Below are positions 8,568 through 17,594 of a stretch of 33,999 bases of DNA, piece by piece. Position 1 is the stretch's first letter, and every line of letters begins with the position of its first letter. This DNA comes from Vallitaleaceae bacterium (GTDB lineage: Bacteria; Bacillota; Clostridia; Lachnospirales; Vallitaleaceae): NCBI GenBank assembly GCA_028277605.1, contig JANQFZ010000073.1, positions 1-33,999 on the forward strand. Reading direction: 5' to 3'. A model generated the notes under the pieces. It was given only the letters and a program-made list of their open reading frames with translations. It did no database searches and was not told the origin of the DNA. The translations under genes and the position numbers were made by a program.

Positions 8568-10316
8568 TTATTCTTCTTGTCTTTCTAAATTTTGATCGTT
8601 TGGATTGACGTACATAGAATAATTGGTATGATAGATGACAAATCCTGGCTTTGCACCGTTTGGTTTTTTTAAGTTTTTTCTTAAGGTATAGTCTACAGCA
8701 ACCTTACTGGATTGACTTGCTTTACTATAAAAAGCTGCTAGTCTCGCCGCTTCAACAAATGCATTATCAGGCAATTCATCTCCATTGGATTTTAGGATAA
8801 CATGAGATCCCGGTACTTCCTTGGTGTGAAACCACCAATCTTGCGAAGAAGCCAGTTTCATTGTAAGCTCATCATTTTGCATATTATTTTTACCAATATA
8901 AATATCATAACCTTGTGACGACTTGTAATGAATGAGCTGAGATTTACCCAATGCTTTTTTATTTTTGTTTCTACCTCTCGCTCTCAGATAACCATAGGTC
9001 ATTAATTCTGTTCTAATGAGCATAATATCTTCTTCAGTTTCTGAAAAATCTAAGGCGTTCTGAATCGATTCCAAATGTTCAATTTCCTTTTTTGTTTCTT
9101 CTATGTGTACTTTAACTGCCTCATTGGTTCTTTTTAGCTTATTATACCGATTATAGAATTTTTGAGCATTTTTTGCAGGAGATAATGTAGGATCTAATGC
9201 TATTTTTATCGGCTTTTGAGTATAATAGTTCATAGTTTCTAAAGTCGTATCTCCTTCACTAAGCTGATATAAGTTAGCATGAATGAGTTCTCCCTTAATC
9301 TTATAGTTCTCTCTGTTTTCAGTATCTCTAAGTTGCTTGAGCTGTATATCTAATTTCTTATAACACCTTTCAAGATTAACAGTAATTAATCGTTTGATGT
9401 CACTTGATTTTTGTTTGATTCTTGAGGAATTAGCTTTTTCTTTATAGTACTGATCCACAGCCTCTGAAATAGATGAAAAAACTAATTGTTTTTTATCCTT
9501 AAATAATTGCAAAGGTATGGAAGAAAACTCTAAATACCCTTTTTCGTCCACGATAATTGTAGGTGTTGCTTTTTTTTCTTTAATTCTTTTCATCATTTGA
9601 TTAAAAGCTTCAAAAAGTGAAGTAAAATCTTCAGAAGTTAGTGTATCCACAGATTGTGAGCTGTTTATACCTGTTCGATAGCAAAGCTCTTCTGCAAGAA
9701 TAGGACTGATACCATTAAAGCTAAAATACAAACATTTATGAATGATAGTACGCTTTTCTTTTAATAACTGAGTAAAAGCTTCAATGCTATAGGTTAACAG
9801 AGGATCTACCTTGTTTTTAGATGGTGGATAAACGTAGTCTCGTCCAGGTAGTACTTCTCTAACGGAGCTGACTTGTGCAGAGATATGTTTAATACTGTCT
9901 ATAATTTTATTTTGGTCGTCACATAGAATAATATTACTATGCTTTCCCATAATTTCTACAATCAGTTTTTTGACACAGAGATCACCTAATTCATTTAAAT
10001 GTTCAATAGAGATCTCAACGATACGCTCAAAATTAGGTTGAACAATACCAATAATTTTACCACTGCCAATATATTTTCTGAGAAGCATGCAGAAGCTGGG
10101 TGGTGTTTGCGGATTTTTTTTAGGTACTTGGGTTAAGTGCAGACGAGAGATAGTGGATTGAACCGTAATTAAGAGCTTATAAGTTACCTTATTATTACGC
10201 ACACTAACAATTAACTCATCTTTTTCAGGCTGATAAATTTTATCTATTCGCCCACCTGCTAATTTTTCATTGCATTCATCAACTATACTTGAAATAACTG
10301 TGCCATCAAAGGCCAT
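8568..10316 (-). CDS. rqcH: Ribosome quality control protein RqcH (NFACT family)
   Basis: RqcH, the bacterial Rqc2/NEMF homologue, binds obstructed 50S subunits and recruits tRNA-Ala to add C-terminal alanine tails that mark stalled chains for degradation; old annotations call it fibronectin-binding protein. The 582-residue protein has the NFACT-N domain (starting AFDGTVISSIVDE, with EIMGKHSNIIL), helical and coiled-coil middle domains (about 270-430) and the NFACT-R domain with DWWFHTKEVPGSHVIL. At the position of the D97-R98 pair known to be essential in B. subtilis this protein has E97-R98 (PNFERIVEI), a conservative change. The start has GGAGGAATC upstream. A TATAAT on the minus strand at 10393-10388 is a possible -10, without a clear -35. 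It converges on spo0A. Confidence 0.94.
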   Translation of the reverse strand: MAFDGTVISSIVDECNEKLAGGRIDKIYQPEKDELIVSVRNNKVTYKLLITVQSTISRLHLTQVPKKNPQTPPSFCMLLRKYIGSGKIIGIVQPNFERIVEISIEHLNELGDLCVKKLIVEIMGKHSNIILCDDQNKIIDSIKHISAQVSSVREVLPGRDYVYPPSKNKVDPLLTYSIEAFTQLLKEKRTIIHKCLYFSFNGISPILAEELCYRTGINSSQSVDTLTSEDFTSLFEAFNQMMKRIKEKKATPTIIVDEKGYLEFSSIPLQLFKDKKQLVFSSISEAVDQYYKEKANSSRIKQKSSDIKRLITVNLERCYKKLDIQLKQLRDTENRENYKIKGELIHANLYQLSEGDTTLETMNYYTQKPIKIALDPTLSPAKNAQKFYNRYNKLKRTNEAVKVHIEETKKEIEHLESIQNALDFSETEEDIMLIRTELMTYGYLRARGRNKNKKALGKSQLIHYKSSQGYDIYIGKNNMQNDELTMKLASSQDWWFHTKEVPGSHVILKSNGDELPDNAFVEAARLAAFYSKASQSSKVAVDYTLRKNLKKPNGAKPGFVIYHTNYSMYVNPNDQNLERQEE

Positions 10317-10678
10317 AATGATTCCTCCATATCTAAAAGGGACTTACACCCCTGTAATAAATCGCTAAATAGTTTCTCCAAAATACCATTATACCGTATG
10401 ACTTAGACATAAGTATACTTTTTTTTATTTTACATATGAAAACCCTATACCACCATTAAAAACGAATCTCAATTCTCCAATACATAAACCTATAAAAGGC
10501 TTGTATCAGACATATTTGACACAGTTTTTGTATATCTTGAATAAAATGCATATTAGAGTTGGAGATTTAGCAGGTTTAAAGTAAAAACCCTATCAATAGC
10601 ATCATCAAAATATAAATACTATAAAACAAGTTCAAACTACAAAAAAATCAATAGAAATAAATAAAAAGGGGAGATCCA
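10317..10678. other. Intergenic region between rqcH and the zinc-ribbon gene
   Basis: This 362-base, A+T-rich gap separates two divergent genes. On the minus side it holds the rqcH ribosome site and a possible -10 (TATAAT at 10393-10388). A ten-base palindrome AAGTATACTT lies at 10411-10420. On the plus side TTGACA occurs at 10516-10521, but the nearest good -10 (TAAAAT, 10542) is 20 bases away, so a promoter there is weak. I see no RNA gene and no convincing small ORF. Confidence 0.6.
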
Positions 10679-11044
10679 ATGAAAAGAAAGATATGTAAGC
10701 ATTGTGGTGAAATCAATAGTGGTTCAGCCAGATATTGTTCCAACTGTCATCGTTCTCTAAATGATGCAGAGATAAAAACAGATGATTATGAACCTATGAT
10801 TATTGGAAAGCATCATTCAGACACAATTGAACACTATATGAATACTTCTAAAGCTGTATCCATTGGTGAATGGATTATTATTTTGATTATACTTGGTATA
10901 CCTTTCATCAACATATTAGCTTTATTTTATATGGCCTTTGGTTATGACAATGAAAATGTTAGGACCTTTGGCAAATCGTTATTAATCTTAAGTGCTATAG
11001 GTACAGTCATCTTTTTCTTGATACGTAGCTGTAGCGGAATATAA
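10679..11044 (+). CDS. Zinc-ribbon membrane protein of unknown function
   Basis: This 121-residue protein begins with a zinc-ribbon (C6-x2-C9 ... C20-x2-C23, the pattern CKHCGEINSGSARYCSNC), then a short polar linker, then two hydrophobic segments (about residues 62-88 and 100-115). Zinc-ribbon plus two membrane helices is common in Firmicutes proteins of unknown role. The start at 10679 has AAAAGGGGAGA upstream with good spacing. It is flanked by its own terminator and appears monocistronic. No specific function can be assigned from sequence alone. Confidence 0.8.
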   Translation: MKRKICKHCGEINSGSARYCSNCHRSLNDAEIKTDDYEPMIIGKHHSDTIEHYMNTSKAVSIGEWIIILIILGIPFINILALFYMAFGYDNENVRTFGKSLLILSAIGTVIFFLIRSCSGI

Positions 11045-11115
11045 AGGGCGTTGAAAGGGTAAAACATTATATCCTTTTAATCTGCTTATCATGATCAACT
11101 TTGATATTGAAATAT

Positions 11116-11160
11116 GCAGGTAAAATGAGCTGATGTGTTCATTTAACCTGCTTTTAATAT
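11116..11160 (+). terminator. Terminator after the zinc-ribbon gene
   Basis: GCAGGTAAAATGAGC (11116-11130) pairs with GTTCATTTAACCTGC (11137-11151), a 15-position stem with one mismatch and one G-U pair and a six-base loop. It is followed by TTTTAATATTCATTTTT. Confidence 0.8.
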
Positions 11161-11278
11161 TCATTTTTCCTTCTTATCCTGCTAATTTCATCATATATGG
11201 CAGCGTATGAAACAAAACTATAGGTCTATCTAAATCTTCAAATAATAGAAGATTTCTATACTTATGAAATCATAGTAG

Positions 11279-11307
11279 TTGATGAATCACTAAATATGGT
11301 ATATAAT
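11279..11307 (+). promoter_or_regulatory. Sigma-A promoter of the opp operon
   Basis: TTGATG at 11279-11284 and a perfect TATAAT at 11302-11307 are separated by 17 bases. Transcription would start near 11314, leaving about 198 bases of leader before oppA. Confidence 0.8.
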
Positions 11308-11372
11308 AGTAATTATATATCATCAATTATAATAATGAGTTACAAAATTCTAAGTCATTCAAGCTCTAAATA

Positions 11373-11379
11373 TGTCGAA
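11373..11379 (+). promoter_or_regulatory. 0A box in the opp leader
   Basis: An exact TGTCGAA lies about 65 bases downstream of the opp -10 element, inside the predicted leader. A Spo0A~P dimer bound there could act as a roadblock. The flanks form a short inverted repeat (ATATG/CATAT), so a chance match or another site is possible. Confidence 0.4.
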
Positions 11380-11437
11380 TCATATACTGCTTATACTAGA
11401 AAGATGTCAATAAACTCATTAAAAATTGATATGTACT

Positions 11438-11490
11438 ATATGAATTAATTTCTTTGCTAATTCATATGAAAGGGCTAATCTTTTTAGTCC
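11438..11490 (+). other. Two consecutive hairpins in the oppA leader RNA
   Basis: ATATGAATTA (11438-11447) and TAATTCATAT (11458-11467) form a perfect ten-base stem with a ten-base loop. GGGCTAA (11472-11478) and TTAGTCC (11484-11490) then form a seven-base stem with one G-U pair. The second ends about ten bases before the GGGAGG ribosome site. There is no T-run after either, so they look like leader structure and not terminators. Confidence 0.55.
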
Positions 11491-11511
11491 ATAAAAAAAG
11501 GGAGGTTTAGT

Positions 11512-13272
11512 ATGAAGAAATTAACATCACTCATATTAACGGTTATTTTATCCATCACTTTATTTGCAGGTTGTGGAGGGACAAAAGACAAAGATAATGA
11601 CACCCAACCTACAAACACAACTACCAATGAAGCTGAGAAAAAAGAGCTTTCAGACACAGAAGTAATAGAAGGCAGTGAAGAGGCAGAAAATGCAGCTAGA
11701 AAAAGAGCAGGTGCAGCAGATACTTTTATAGTCGGAACTAGTGAATTATCTGGAGAGTTTTTACCTCCATATGCTTCATCTACTTATGATAATTATATAG
11801 TTAATCTAATGTTTGATGGACTGGTAATTCACGATAAAGAAGGTAATTATGATGTGCTTATAGCTGATAGCTATGAAGTCTCAGAAGATAATAAGACCTA
11901 TACCTTTAAGCTTAAAGAAGACTTAGTGTTTTCTGATGGAACACCATTAACAGCCAAGGATGTAGCTTTTACTTATACTGTTTTTTGTGACCCTGCTTAT
12001 GACGGCAGTAGAAATGAAGCAGGTAATGAGCTGGTTGGCTATGATGAGTACCATGATGGTGATGCAGATCATGTGGAAGGAATAAAGGTAATAGATGATC
12101 AAACAATTTCCTTTACCTTTAAAATAGCCAAACCTAACCATATAGAAAAACTAGCTTATGGCATTATGCCAGAGCATATCTATCAATATGAAAAAGGAAA
12201 ATCAACAGAAATAAGAGATAAGATGAATGAAGACTTATTTATAGGTAATGGGCGTTATAATTTTGTAGACTATGAAGAAAAGCAATTTGCTAAGTTTGAA
12301 TCCAATCCTTTGTGGTTTAAAGGAGAACCTAATATAAAAAATATTATCGTAAAACATACAACTGTAGAGACTATGTTTCAAGAGTTAGAAGCAGGTACAA
12401 TAGATTTTCAAACACGTGTTCCATCAAAAGAAGAAAACAAACAGCAGATTGAAAATATTGGCTGTCTGAATATCAATTCATATCCAGATAATGGCTATAG
12501 CTATATTGGTTTTAATTTGCGGGACGATAGATTAGCAGATGTCAAAGTCCGTCAAGCCTTAACCTATGGATTTAACCGACAGGCATTTGTTGATGTTTAT
12601 TTTAATGGGTATGCTTCTGTTTGTAACACCCCTCTATCCCAAGTTTCATGGGCTTATCCACCTCAAGATCAACTCAATAAGTATGATTATAGCCCAGAAA
12701 AAGCAAAACAGTTACTTGAAGAAGCTGGTTGGAAAGAAGGTTCAGATGGCATCAGAGAAAAGGATGGTAAAAAGCTAGAATTAAACTGGGTTACCTATAC
12801 GGAAAGCAAATTTGTTGAGACCATGATTGCTATGCTGATATCAGATTGGGAAAAAATAGGTGTTAAAGTTACCCCTAATCTAGTTGACTGGAGTACTTTG
12901 TTGGATATTGTGTATTATACTGGAGATTATGACTTTGATCTCTATAACATGTCATGGTCACTTTCTATCGATCCAGATGCTACAGAAATTTTCCACTCAA
13001 AAAATGATGTTGTTGGTGGATTTAATTCTACTGGTCTTCATGATGATGAAATTGATAGATTATTAGAAGAAGGTTGTGTAGAGTTTGATCCAGAAAAAAG
13101 AGCTGAGATCTATCAAGAGTGGGGATTAAGAATGAATGAAATACTACCGTACATGTATATTTCTCAATCAACAGAATGGGATGTCTCAAATAATCGTGTA
13201 AAAAATCTTGATATTAGCCCTTATTGTGATTGGGTATATTCCATTGAAAATCTTGAATTAGAAGCAGACTAA
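11512..13272 (+). CDS. oppA: Oligopeptide ABC transporter substrate-binding lipoprotein
   Basis: This is a family 5 extracellular solute-binding protein that captures peptides outside the cell and hands them to the OppBC channel. The 586-residue precursor has a lipoprotein signal peptide ending in the lipobox LFAGC, with C21 as the lipidated residue, then a low-complexity Asp/Thr/Asn/Glu linker (about 24-65) before the folded domain. Family features include the early block YDNYIVNLMFDGLV, TYTFKLKEDLVFSDGTPLTAKDVAFT and VRQALTYGFNRQAFVD. The ATG at 11512 has GGGAGG upstream. It is first of five genes (oppABCDF) served by the promoter at 11279. The ligand (di-, oligopeptide or other) cannot be decided from sequence; dppA is the alternative name. 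Confidence 0.9.
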   Translation: MKKLTSLILTVILSITLFAGCGGTKDKDNDTQPTNTTTNEAEKKELSDTEVIEGSEEAENAARKRAGAADTFIVGTSELSGEFLPPYASSTYDNYIVNLMFDGLVIHDKEGNYDVLIADSYEVSEDNKTYTFKLKEDLVFSDGTPLTAKDVAFTYTVFCDPAYDGSRNEAGNELVGYDEYHDGDADHVEGIKVIDDQTISFTFKIAKPNHIEKLAYGIMPEHIYQYEKGKSTEIRDKMNEDLFIGNGRYNFVDYEEKQFAKFESNPLWFKGEPNIKNIIVKHTTVETMFQELEAGTIDFQTRVPSKEENKQQIENIGCLNINSYPDNGYSYIGFNLRDDRLADVKVRQALTYGFNRQAFVDVYFNGYASVCNTPLSQVSWAYPPQDQLNKYDYSPEKAKQLLEEAGWKEGSDGIREKDGKKLELNWVTYTESKFVETMIAMLISDWEKIGVKVTPNLVDWSTLLDIVYYTGDYDFDLYNMSWSLSIDPDATEIFHSKNDVVGGFNSTGLHDDEIDRLLEEGCVEFDPEKRAEIYQEWGLRMNEILPYMYISQSTEWDVSNNRVKNLDISPYCDWVYSIENLELEAD

Positions 13273-13325
13273 ATTCTAGAGTGCTTGTTGTTTTAGCAAG
13301 TGTTTTAGTTTAGCGTAAAAAACTA

Positions 13326-13422
13326 TAGAAGGTATATTGTATAAAGCAGCAAACCAATGAAGGTGTAGCTCAGACATCTAATTTATTAGATGTTACAAAG
13401 CTTTATATGGTATACCTTTCTA
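13326..13422 (+). other. Large RNA secondary structure between oppA and oppB
   Basis: Three nested complementary pairs lie in the spacer. The outer pair is TAGAAGGTATA (13326-13336) with TATACCTTTCTA (13411-13422, one extra T). The middle pair is ATAAAGC (13341-13347) with GCTTTAT (13400-13406). The apical hairpin is ACATCTAAT (13374-13382) with ATTAGATGT (13385-13393). No T-run follows, so this is not a simple terminator. Intercistronic structures of this kind often stabilise the upstream mRNA, which would raise the binding protein over the permeases. Confidence 0.6.
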
Positions 13423-13505
13423 AATCGTATAACTACTAAAATGTATACTTAAGATTGATAAGGTATTAATTTAAACATATTTGTCTTAAAGTAGGAGGTA
13501 TGTTC

Positions 13506-14480
13506 GTGCTAAAGTATATTATTAAACGGTTATTACATATGATACCTGTTATTCTTACAATTTCTATTTGTATCTTTATTATCATTAAATTAACCCCTGG
13601 GGAACCTGTAGGGAATCAACTCAACCCAAAATCTACAGCAGAGGAAAGAGCGGCCGAAAGAATACGATTAGGCTTAGATAAACCTATACATATACAGTAT
13701 TTAGATTGGCTTGGCAGAACCTTACGCGGTGATTTTGGACAGTCTTATATATATAAGCGTCCAGTTAAGGATATTGTTGGTCACTTTGTTGTTAATTCAT
13801 TTATTTTAAATTTAGGGGTTTTCTTTCTTACTTTTTTAATATCAATACCTATAGGTATTGTATGTGCCAAAAAACAGTATTCAAAAACGGATAATTTTTT
13901 TAGTGTTTTTTCTCTTGTAGGTATTTCTATGCCATCTTTCTTTTTTGGTTTATTGCTTATATTTGCATTAGCTGTACATTTTAAGATATTTCCTATTAAC
14001 GGTATGATAAATGCTGGCTCGGAAACTCAAGGATTTGAGAGGGTTAAGGAAGTCCTTCATCATATGGTGCTCCCCGGCATTGTTCTGACTATAGGAAGCT
14101 TAGCCAGCTTAGTTCGATATGTCCGAAATGGTATGTTGGATGTTTTACATAAAGACTATATTAGAACAGCTAGAGCAAAAGGGTTATCTGAGAGAAAGGT
14201 GGTTTATAAACATGGCTTTCGTAACGCTTTAATTACTATTGTAACGGTGTTAGGTTTTTGGCTTCCTGGACTATTCTCAGGTGCTGTTATACTAGAGTCT
14301 ATTTTCGTATGGCCGGGAATTGGAAGCACTTTAGTTGATGCTGTCAACGGTAGAGATTATAATCTCATGATGGCGATTATGCTTCTATTTGCTATCCTAA
14401 CTTTAATAGGGAATCTACTGGCAGATATAGGTTATGCATTAGTCGATCCAAGAGTAAAAGTAGGGGAGGGAAACTCATGA
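13506..14480 (+). CDS. oppB: Oligopeptide ABC transporter permease OppB
   Basis: This is one of the two membrane subunits of the peptide importer. I choose GTG 13506 as the start (325 codons including stop): the AGGAGG at 13493-13498 is seven bases from it, but only one base from the in-frame ATG at 13500. The product begins LKYIIKRLLHMIPVILTIS, the usual OppB amphipathic start and first helix, and has about six hydrophobic segments. The EAA loop that contacts the ATPases is ARAKGLSERKVVYKHGFRNAL, and FSGAVILESIFVWPGIG follows. Its stop overlaps the oppC start by four bases (ATGA), indicating translational coupling. Confidence 0.93.
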   Translation: MLKYIIKRLLHMIPVILTISICIFIIIKLTPGEPVGNQLNPKSTAEERAAERIRLGLDKPIHIQYLDWLGRTLRGDFGQSYIYKRPVKDIVGHFVVNSFILNLGVFFLTFLISIPIGIVCAKKQYSKTDNFFSVFSLVGISMPSFFFGLLLIFALAVHFKIFPINGMINAGSETQGFERVKEVLHHMVLPGIVLTIGSLASLVRYVRNGMLDVLHKDYIRTARAKGLSERKVVYKHGFRNALITIVTVLGFWLPGLFSGAVILESIFVWPGIGSTLVDAVNGRDYNLMMAIMLLFAILTLIGNLLADIGYALVDPRVKVGEGNS

Positions 14481-15385
14481 GAATCTTTGCAGTAAAAGCA
14501 GTGCCTAATCAAGAGAAAATAATGGGACCATGGCAAATGGTATGGTCTAGATTTAAAAAGAATAAAGTGGCTCTAGTAGGTTTGATTATTTTAGCTTTAT
14601 TGGTAGTCAGTGCTGTACTAGCACCGTTACTGACTCCTTATGAATTTGATACTATTGATACCCTAAGTATCAATAAACCTCCCTCTTTACAACATCTTTT
14701 GGGAACAGATGATTTAGGGAGAGATTATTTTACTAGGATACTGTATGGTGGAAGAATATCCCTTCAGGTCGGCTTGTTTGCTGTAGTTATTAGTGTCATT
14801 CTAGGAAGTATTGTTGGAGGAATTTCAGGTTACTACGGAGGTTGGCTGGATAATATACTCATGAGGCTAACAGAAATTTTTATGTCATTTCCTTTTTTGC
14901 CGCTTGCTATTACAGTTTCAGCTATTGTGGGCAACAACTTACCTGGTGAATATAAGATGTATATCACCATGATGGTCATCGGTTTCTTAAGTTGGCCGGG
15001 CTTAGCTCGTATAGTAAGAGGTCAGATTTTATCTCTAAGAGAGCAGGAATTTATGCAGGCTGCTACGGCTTTAGGCTTATCCGATACAAGAAAAATATTT
15101 AGACATTTATTACCTAACACGGTGGGTTATATTATAGTTTATGCAACCGTAGGTATGGCAAGTGCAATTCTAACTGAATCAGCATTATCCTTTCTGGGCT
15201 TAGGTGTTGTACCACCGACACCTACTTGGGGTAATTTAGTCCAATTTGCAAGAGATTCCTATGTATTGCAGTATCGTCCATGGTTATGGATACCGCCGGG
15301 ATTATGTATCTTTTTAGCTGTTATTAGCATTAACTTAATTGGAGATGGCTTACGAGATGCAATCGATCCAAAATCACAACGTTAG
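14477..15385 (+). CDS. oppC: Oligopeptide ABC transporter permease OppC
   Basis: This is the second permease subunit. The 302-residue protein has the OppC-specific N-terminal extension (WSRFKKNKVALVGLIILALL), the conserved HLLGTDDLGRDYFTRILYGGRISL, several membrane helices, and the EAA loop QAATALGLSDTRKIFRHLLPN. The tail INLIGDGLRDAIDPK is typical of the family. It starts inside the last codons of oppB and ends 11 bases before oppD, so the four downstream genes are tightly packed in contrast to the long oppA-oppB spacer. Confidence 0.94.
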   Translation: MRIFAVKAVPNQEKIMGPWQMVWSRFKKNKVALVGLIILALLVVSAVLAPLLTPYEFDTIDTLSINKPPSLQHLLGTDDLGRDYFTRILYGGRISLQVGLFAVVISVILGSIVGGISGYYGGWLDNILMRLTEIFMSFPFLPLAITVSAIVGNNLPGEYKMYITMMVIGFLSWPGLARIVRGQILSLREQEFMQAATALGLSDTRKIFRHLLPNTVGYIIVYATVGMASAILTESALSFLGLGVVPPTPTWGNLVQFARDSYVLQYRPWLWIPPGLCIFLAVISINLIGDGLRDAIDPKSQR

Positions 15386-15396
15386 GGGGAGGAATA

Positions 15397-16410
15397 ATGA
15401 GTAAGCTATTAAGTGTAGAGAATCTTAAAACACACTTTTTTACAGATAAAGGTGTGGTTAAAGCGGTAGATGGTGTCAGCTTTTCAGTTGAACCTGGAAA
15501 GACCTTAGGTATAGTTGGGGAATCAGGATGTGGAAAAAGTATTACATCTATGTCTATTATGAGACTCATAGATAAACCAGGAAGAATTGTTGAAGGTGAC
15601 ATTTTCTTTGAAAATAAAAATTTGGTCAACCTCAATCAAAAAGAAATGCGCAAAATAAGAGGCAATGATATATCCATGATTTTCCAAGAGCCTATGACTT
15701 CTTTGAATCCAGTTTTTAAGATTGGGAAACAAATCACGGAAGTTTTGATGCTCCATCAAAGAATAGATAAAAACGAAGCTAATAAAAAAGCCATAGAAAT
15801 GCTTGAGTTAGTTGGCATTCCAAGGGCAGATCAAGTAGTTCTTGATTATCCACATCAATTGAGTGGGGGTATGAGGCAAAGGGTTATGATTGCTATGGCA
15901 CTAGCCTGCCAGCCTAAAATACTTATAGCAGATGAGCCTACCACGGCTTTAGATGTGACCATTCAAGCTCAAATATTGGAATTAATGAATGACTTAAAAA
16001 AGAAAATGAATACGGCGGTAATATTGATTACGCATGATTTAGGTGTTATTGCCAATATGGCAGATGATGTCATTGTGATGTATTCAGGTCAAGTGGTTGA
16101 AGATGCTCCTGTGAAAGAGCTTTATGCCAATCCTATTCATCCTTATACAAGAGGGTTATTAAATTCAGTCCCTAATTTGGCAGAAGATAAAAAGCGTCTA
16201 GATAGTGTTGAAGGCTCCGTTCCTAATCCACTGTATTTACCAGAAGGCTGTAATTTTTATCCGAGATGTAAATATGCTTGTGAAAAATGTAAAACAATGA
16301 AACCTCAACTAATTGAAGTGAAAAAAGGACATAAAGTCAGCTGCCTCATGGCAGATTCATTTGTACAAGATAGTCCTCTTCGTCAAGAAAGGATGAGTGA
16401 TAATGCCTAA
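15397..16410 (+). CDS. oppD: Oligopeptide ABC transporter ATPase OppD
   Basis: This is a cytoplasmic ATPase subunit that powers peptide import together with OppF. The 337-residue protein has Walker A GESGCGKS, the Q-loop [14 protein letters not shown] signature LSGGMRQR, Walker B ILIADEPT and the switch histidine in LITHDLG. The C-terminal oligopeptide-transporter extension (after [11 protein letters not shown]) carries a cysteine cluster, [15 protein letters not shown], with one more Cys near the end. Such four-Cys sets bind a [4Fe-4S] cluster in some DppD proteins. The start has AGGGGGAGG upstream. It overlaps oppF by eight bases. Confidence 0.94.
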   Translation: MSKLLSVENLKTHFFTDKGVVKAVDGVSFSVEPGKTLGIVGESGCGKSITSMSIMRLIDKPGRIVEGDIFFENKNLVNLNQKEMRKIRGNDISMIFQEPMTSLNPVFKIGKQITEVLMLHQRIDKNEANKKAIEMLELVGIPRADQVVLDYPHQLSGGMRQRVMIAMALACQPKILIADEPTTALDVTIQAQILELMNDLKKKMNTAVILITHDLGVIANMADDVIVMYSGQVVEDAPVKELYANPIHPYTRGLLNSVPNLAEDKKRLDSVEGSVPNPLYLPEGCNFYPRCKYACEKCKTMKPQLIEVKKGHKVSCLMADSFVQDSPLRQERMSDNA

Positions 16411-17428
16411 GCAATTATTAGAAGTCAGAAATCTAAAAAAATATTTCCCTGTTAAATCAGGTTTTCTTAAGAAAACAACCAGCTTTGTCAAAGCTGTTGA
16501 TAATATTTCTTTTAAAATTGATAAAGGTGAAACCTTAGGGTTGGTTGGAGAGTCAGGATGTGGTAAAACAACTGTTGGACGTTCTATCCTTCGCTTAATT
16601 GAGCCAACGAGTGGAGAAGTTTTTTTTAACGATGAAAGTATCCTCATTAAGAATAAACAGGCCATGCGATCTTTAAGAAGAGATATGCAAATCATATTTC
16701 AGGACCCCTATAGTTCATTAAACCCAAGAATGACAGTCAGTGAAATTGTAGGTGAAGCGTTAGTTGCACATAAGCTTTATAAAAAAGGTAAAGAAGTAAA
16801 AGATAAAGTTGCAGAAATTGTAGAAATTTGTGGTTTGGCACGGTATCATATGAACCGTTATCCCCATCAATTCTCGGGCGGACAGAGGCAGAGAATTGGA
16901 ATAGCAAGAGCATTAGCATTAAATCCAACGTTTATTGTAGCGGATGAACCTGTTTCTGCATTGGATGTATCCATTCAGTCCCAAATTTTAAACTTAATGA
17001 TGGATCTTCAAGAATCTATGGGACTGGGGTACTTGTTTATTTCTCATGACTTAAGTGTTGTTAAGCATATCAGTCATAAAATCGGCGTCATGTATTTAGG
17101 ATCGTTAGTAGAATTAGCTGATAAAAATGAGCTCTATAATAATCCGATTCATCCTTATACTAGAGCCTTATTATCAGTTATTCCTATACCTGATCCAACA
17201 ATAAAAAAGAAGTCCATACAGATTAGCGGAGAGATACCTAGTAATGTGAATGTACCAAAAGGATGTAAATTTCATACAAGATGCCCAATGGCTAAAGAAA
17301 TTTGCAGAACAAAAACCCCGGAGTTCAAGGATATAGGAAATAACCACTTTGTAGCTTGTCATTTTGCATCACAGAACCAATGTCCGTGGCAGCAAATGAA
17401 TGATGAGGAGAATAATAAACCTGTTTAA
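16403..17428 (+). CDS. oppF: Oligopeptide ABC transporter ATPase OppF
   Basis: This is the second ATPase of the importer. I use ATG 16403 (341 residues); the in-frame GTG at 16397 is only three bases from the AAAGGA site that serves both. Motifs are Walker [11 protein letters not shown]-loop [15 protein letters not shown], signature FSGGQRQR, Walker [13 protein letters not shown] and FISHDLSVV. The OppF C-terminal extension includes [17 protein letters not shown] and a final Cys in VACHF, a cysteine set similar to that of OppD. It is last in the operon, followed by a terminator at 17453. Confidence 0.94.
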   Translation: MPKQLLEVRNLKKYFPVKSGFLKKTTSFVKAVDNISFKIDKGETLGLVGESGCGKTTVGRSILRLIEPTSGEVFFNDESILIKNKQAMRSLRRDMQIIFQDPYSSLNPRMTVSEIVGEALVAHKLYKKGKEVKDKVAEIVEICGLARYHMNRYPHQFSGGQRQRIGIARALALNPTFIVADEPVSALDVSIQSQILNLMMDLQESMGLGYLFISHDLSVVKHISHKIGVMYLGSLVELADKNELYNNPIHPYTRALLSVIPIPDPTIKKKSIQISGEIPSNVNVPKGCKFHTRCPMAKEICRTKTPEFKDIGNNHFVACHFASQNQCPWQQMNDEENNKPV

Positions 17429-17452
17429 ATTGAATTAAATTAAATACTATTC

Positions 17453-17490
17453 AGTATCTAAGTAAGAATTTTACTTGGGTACTTCTTTTA
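17453..17490 (+). terminator. Terminator of the opp operon
   Basis: AGTATCTAAGTAA (17453-17465) pairs with TTACTTGGGTACT (17471-17483), 13 pairs including two G-U pairs, with a five-base loop. TCTTTTA follows. Confidence 0.75.
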
Positions 17491-17594
17491 CATCCATATT
17501 TACAGAAACTTGCTGTATAATTAAAAACTAATTTTTATGCATGTAGTCCTTATCTTCATAATAGTAATAGTATAAACGCTTTAAAGGACTTCAT

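Larger units (their letters stand above)
11045..11511. other. 467-base control region upstream of the opp operon
   Basis: In order this gap contains a weak hairpin after the zinc-ribbon gene (about 11054-11082), a strong terminator (11116-11151), a vegetative promoter (11279-11307), an exact 0A box (11373-11379) and two consecutive hairpins just before the oppA ribosome site (11438-11490). The predicted untranslated leader is about 200 bases. I recognise no known riboswitch or T-box in it. Confidence 0.65.

Noticed and set aside
10516..10547. Promoter TTGACA ... TAAAAT before the zinc-ribbon gene
   Set aside because: The spacer of 20 bases is too long for a confident sigma-A promoter.
13361..13373. 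tRNA D-arm-like string (TAGCTCAG) in the oppA-oppB spacer
   Set aside because: No T-arm, anticodon arm or acceptor pairing around it; the surrounding bases fold differently.
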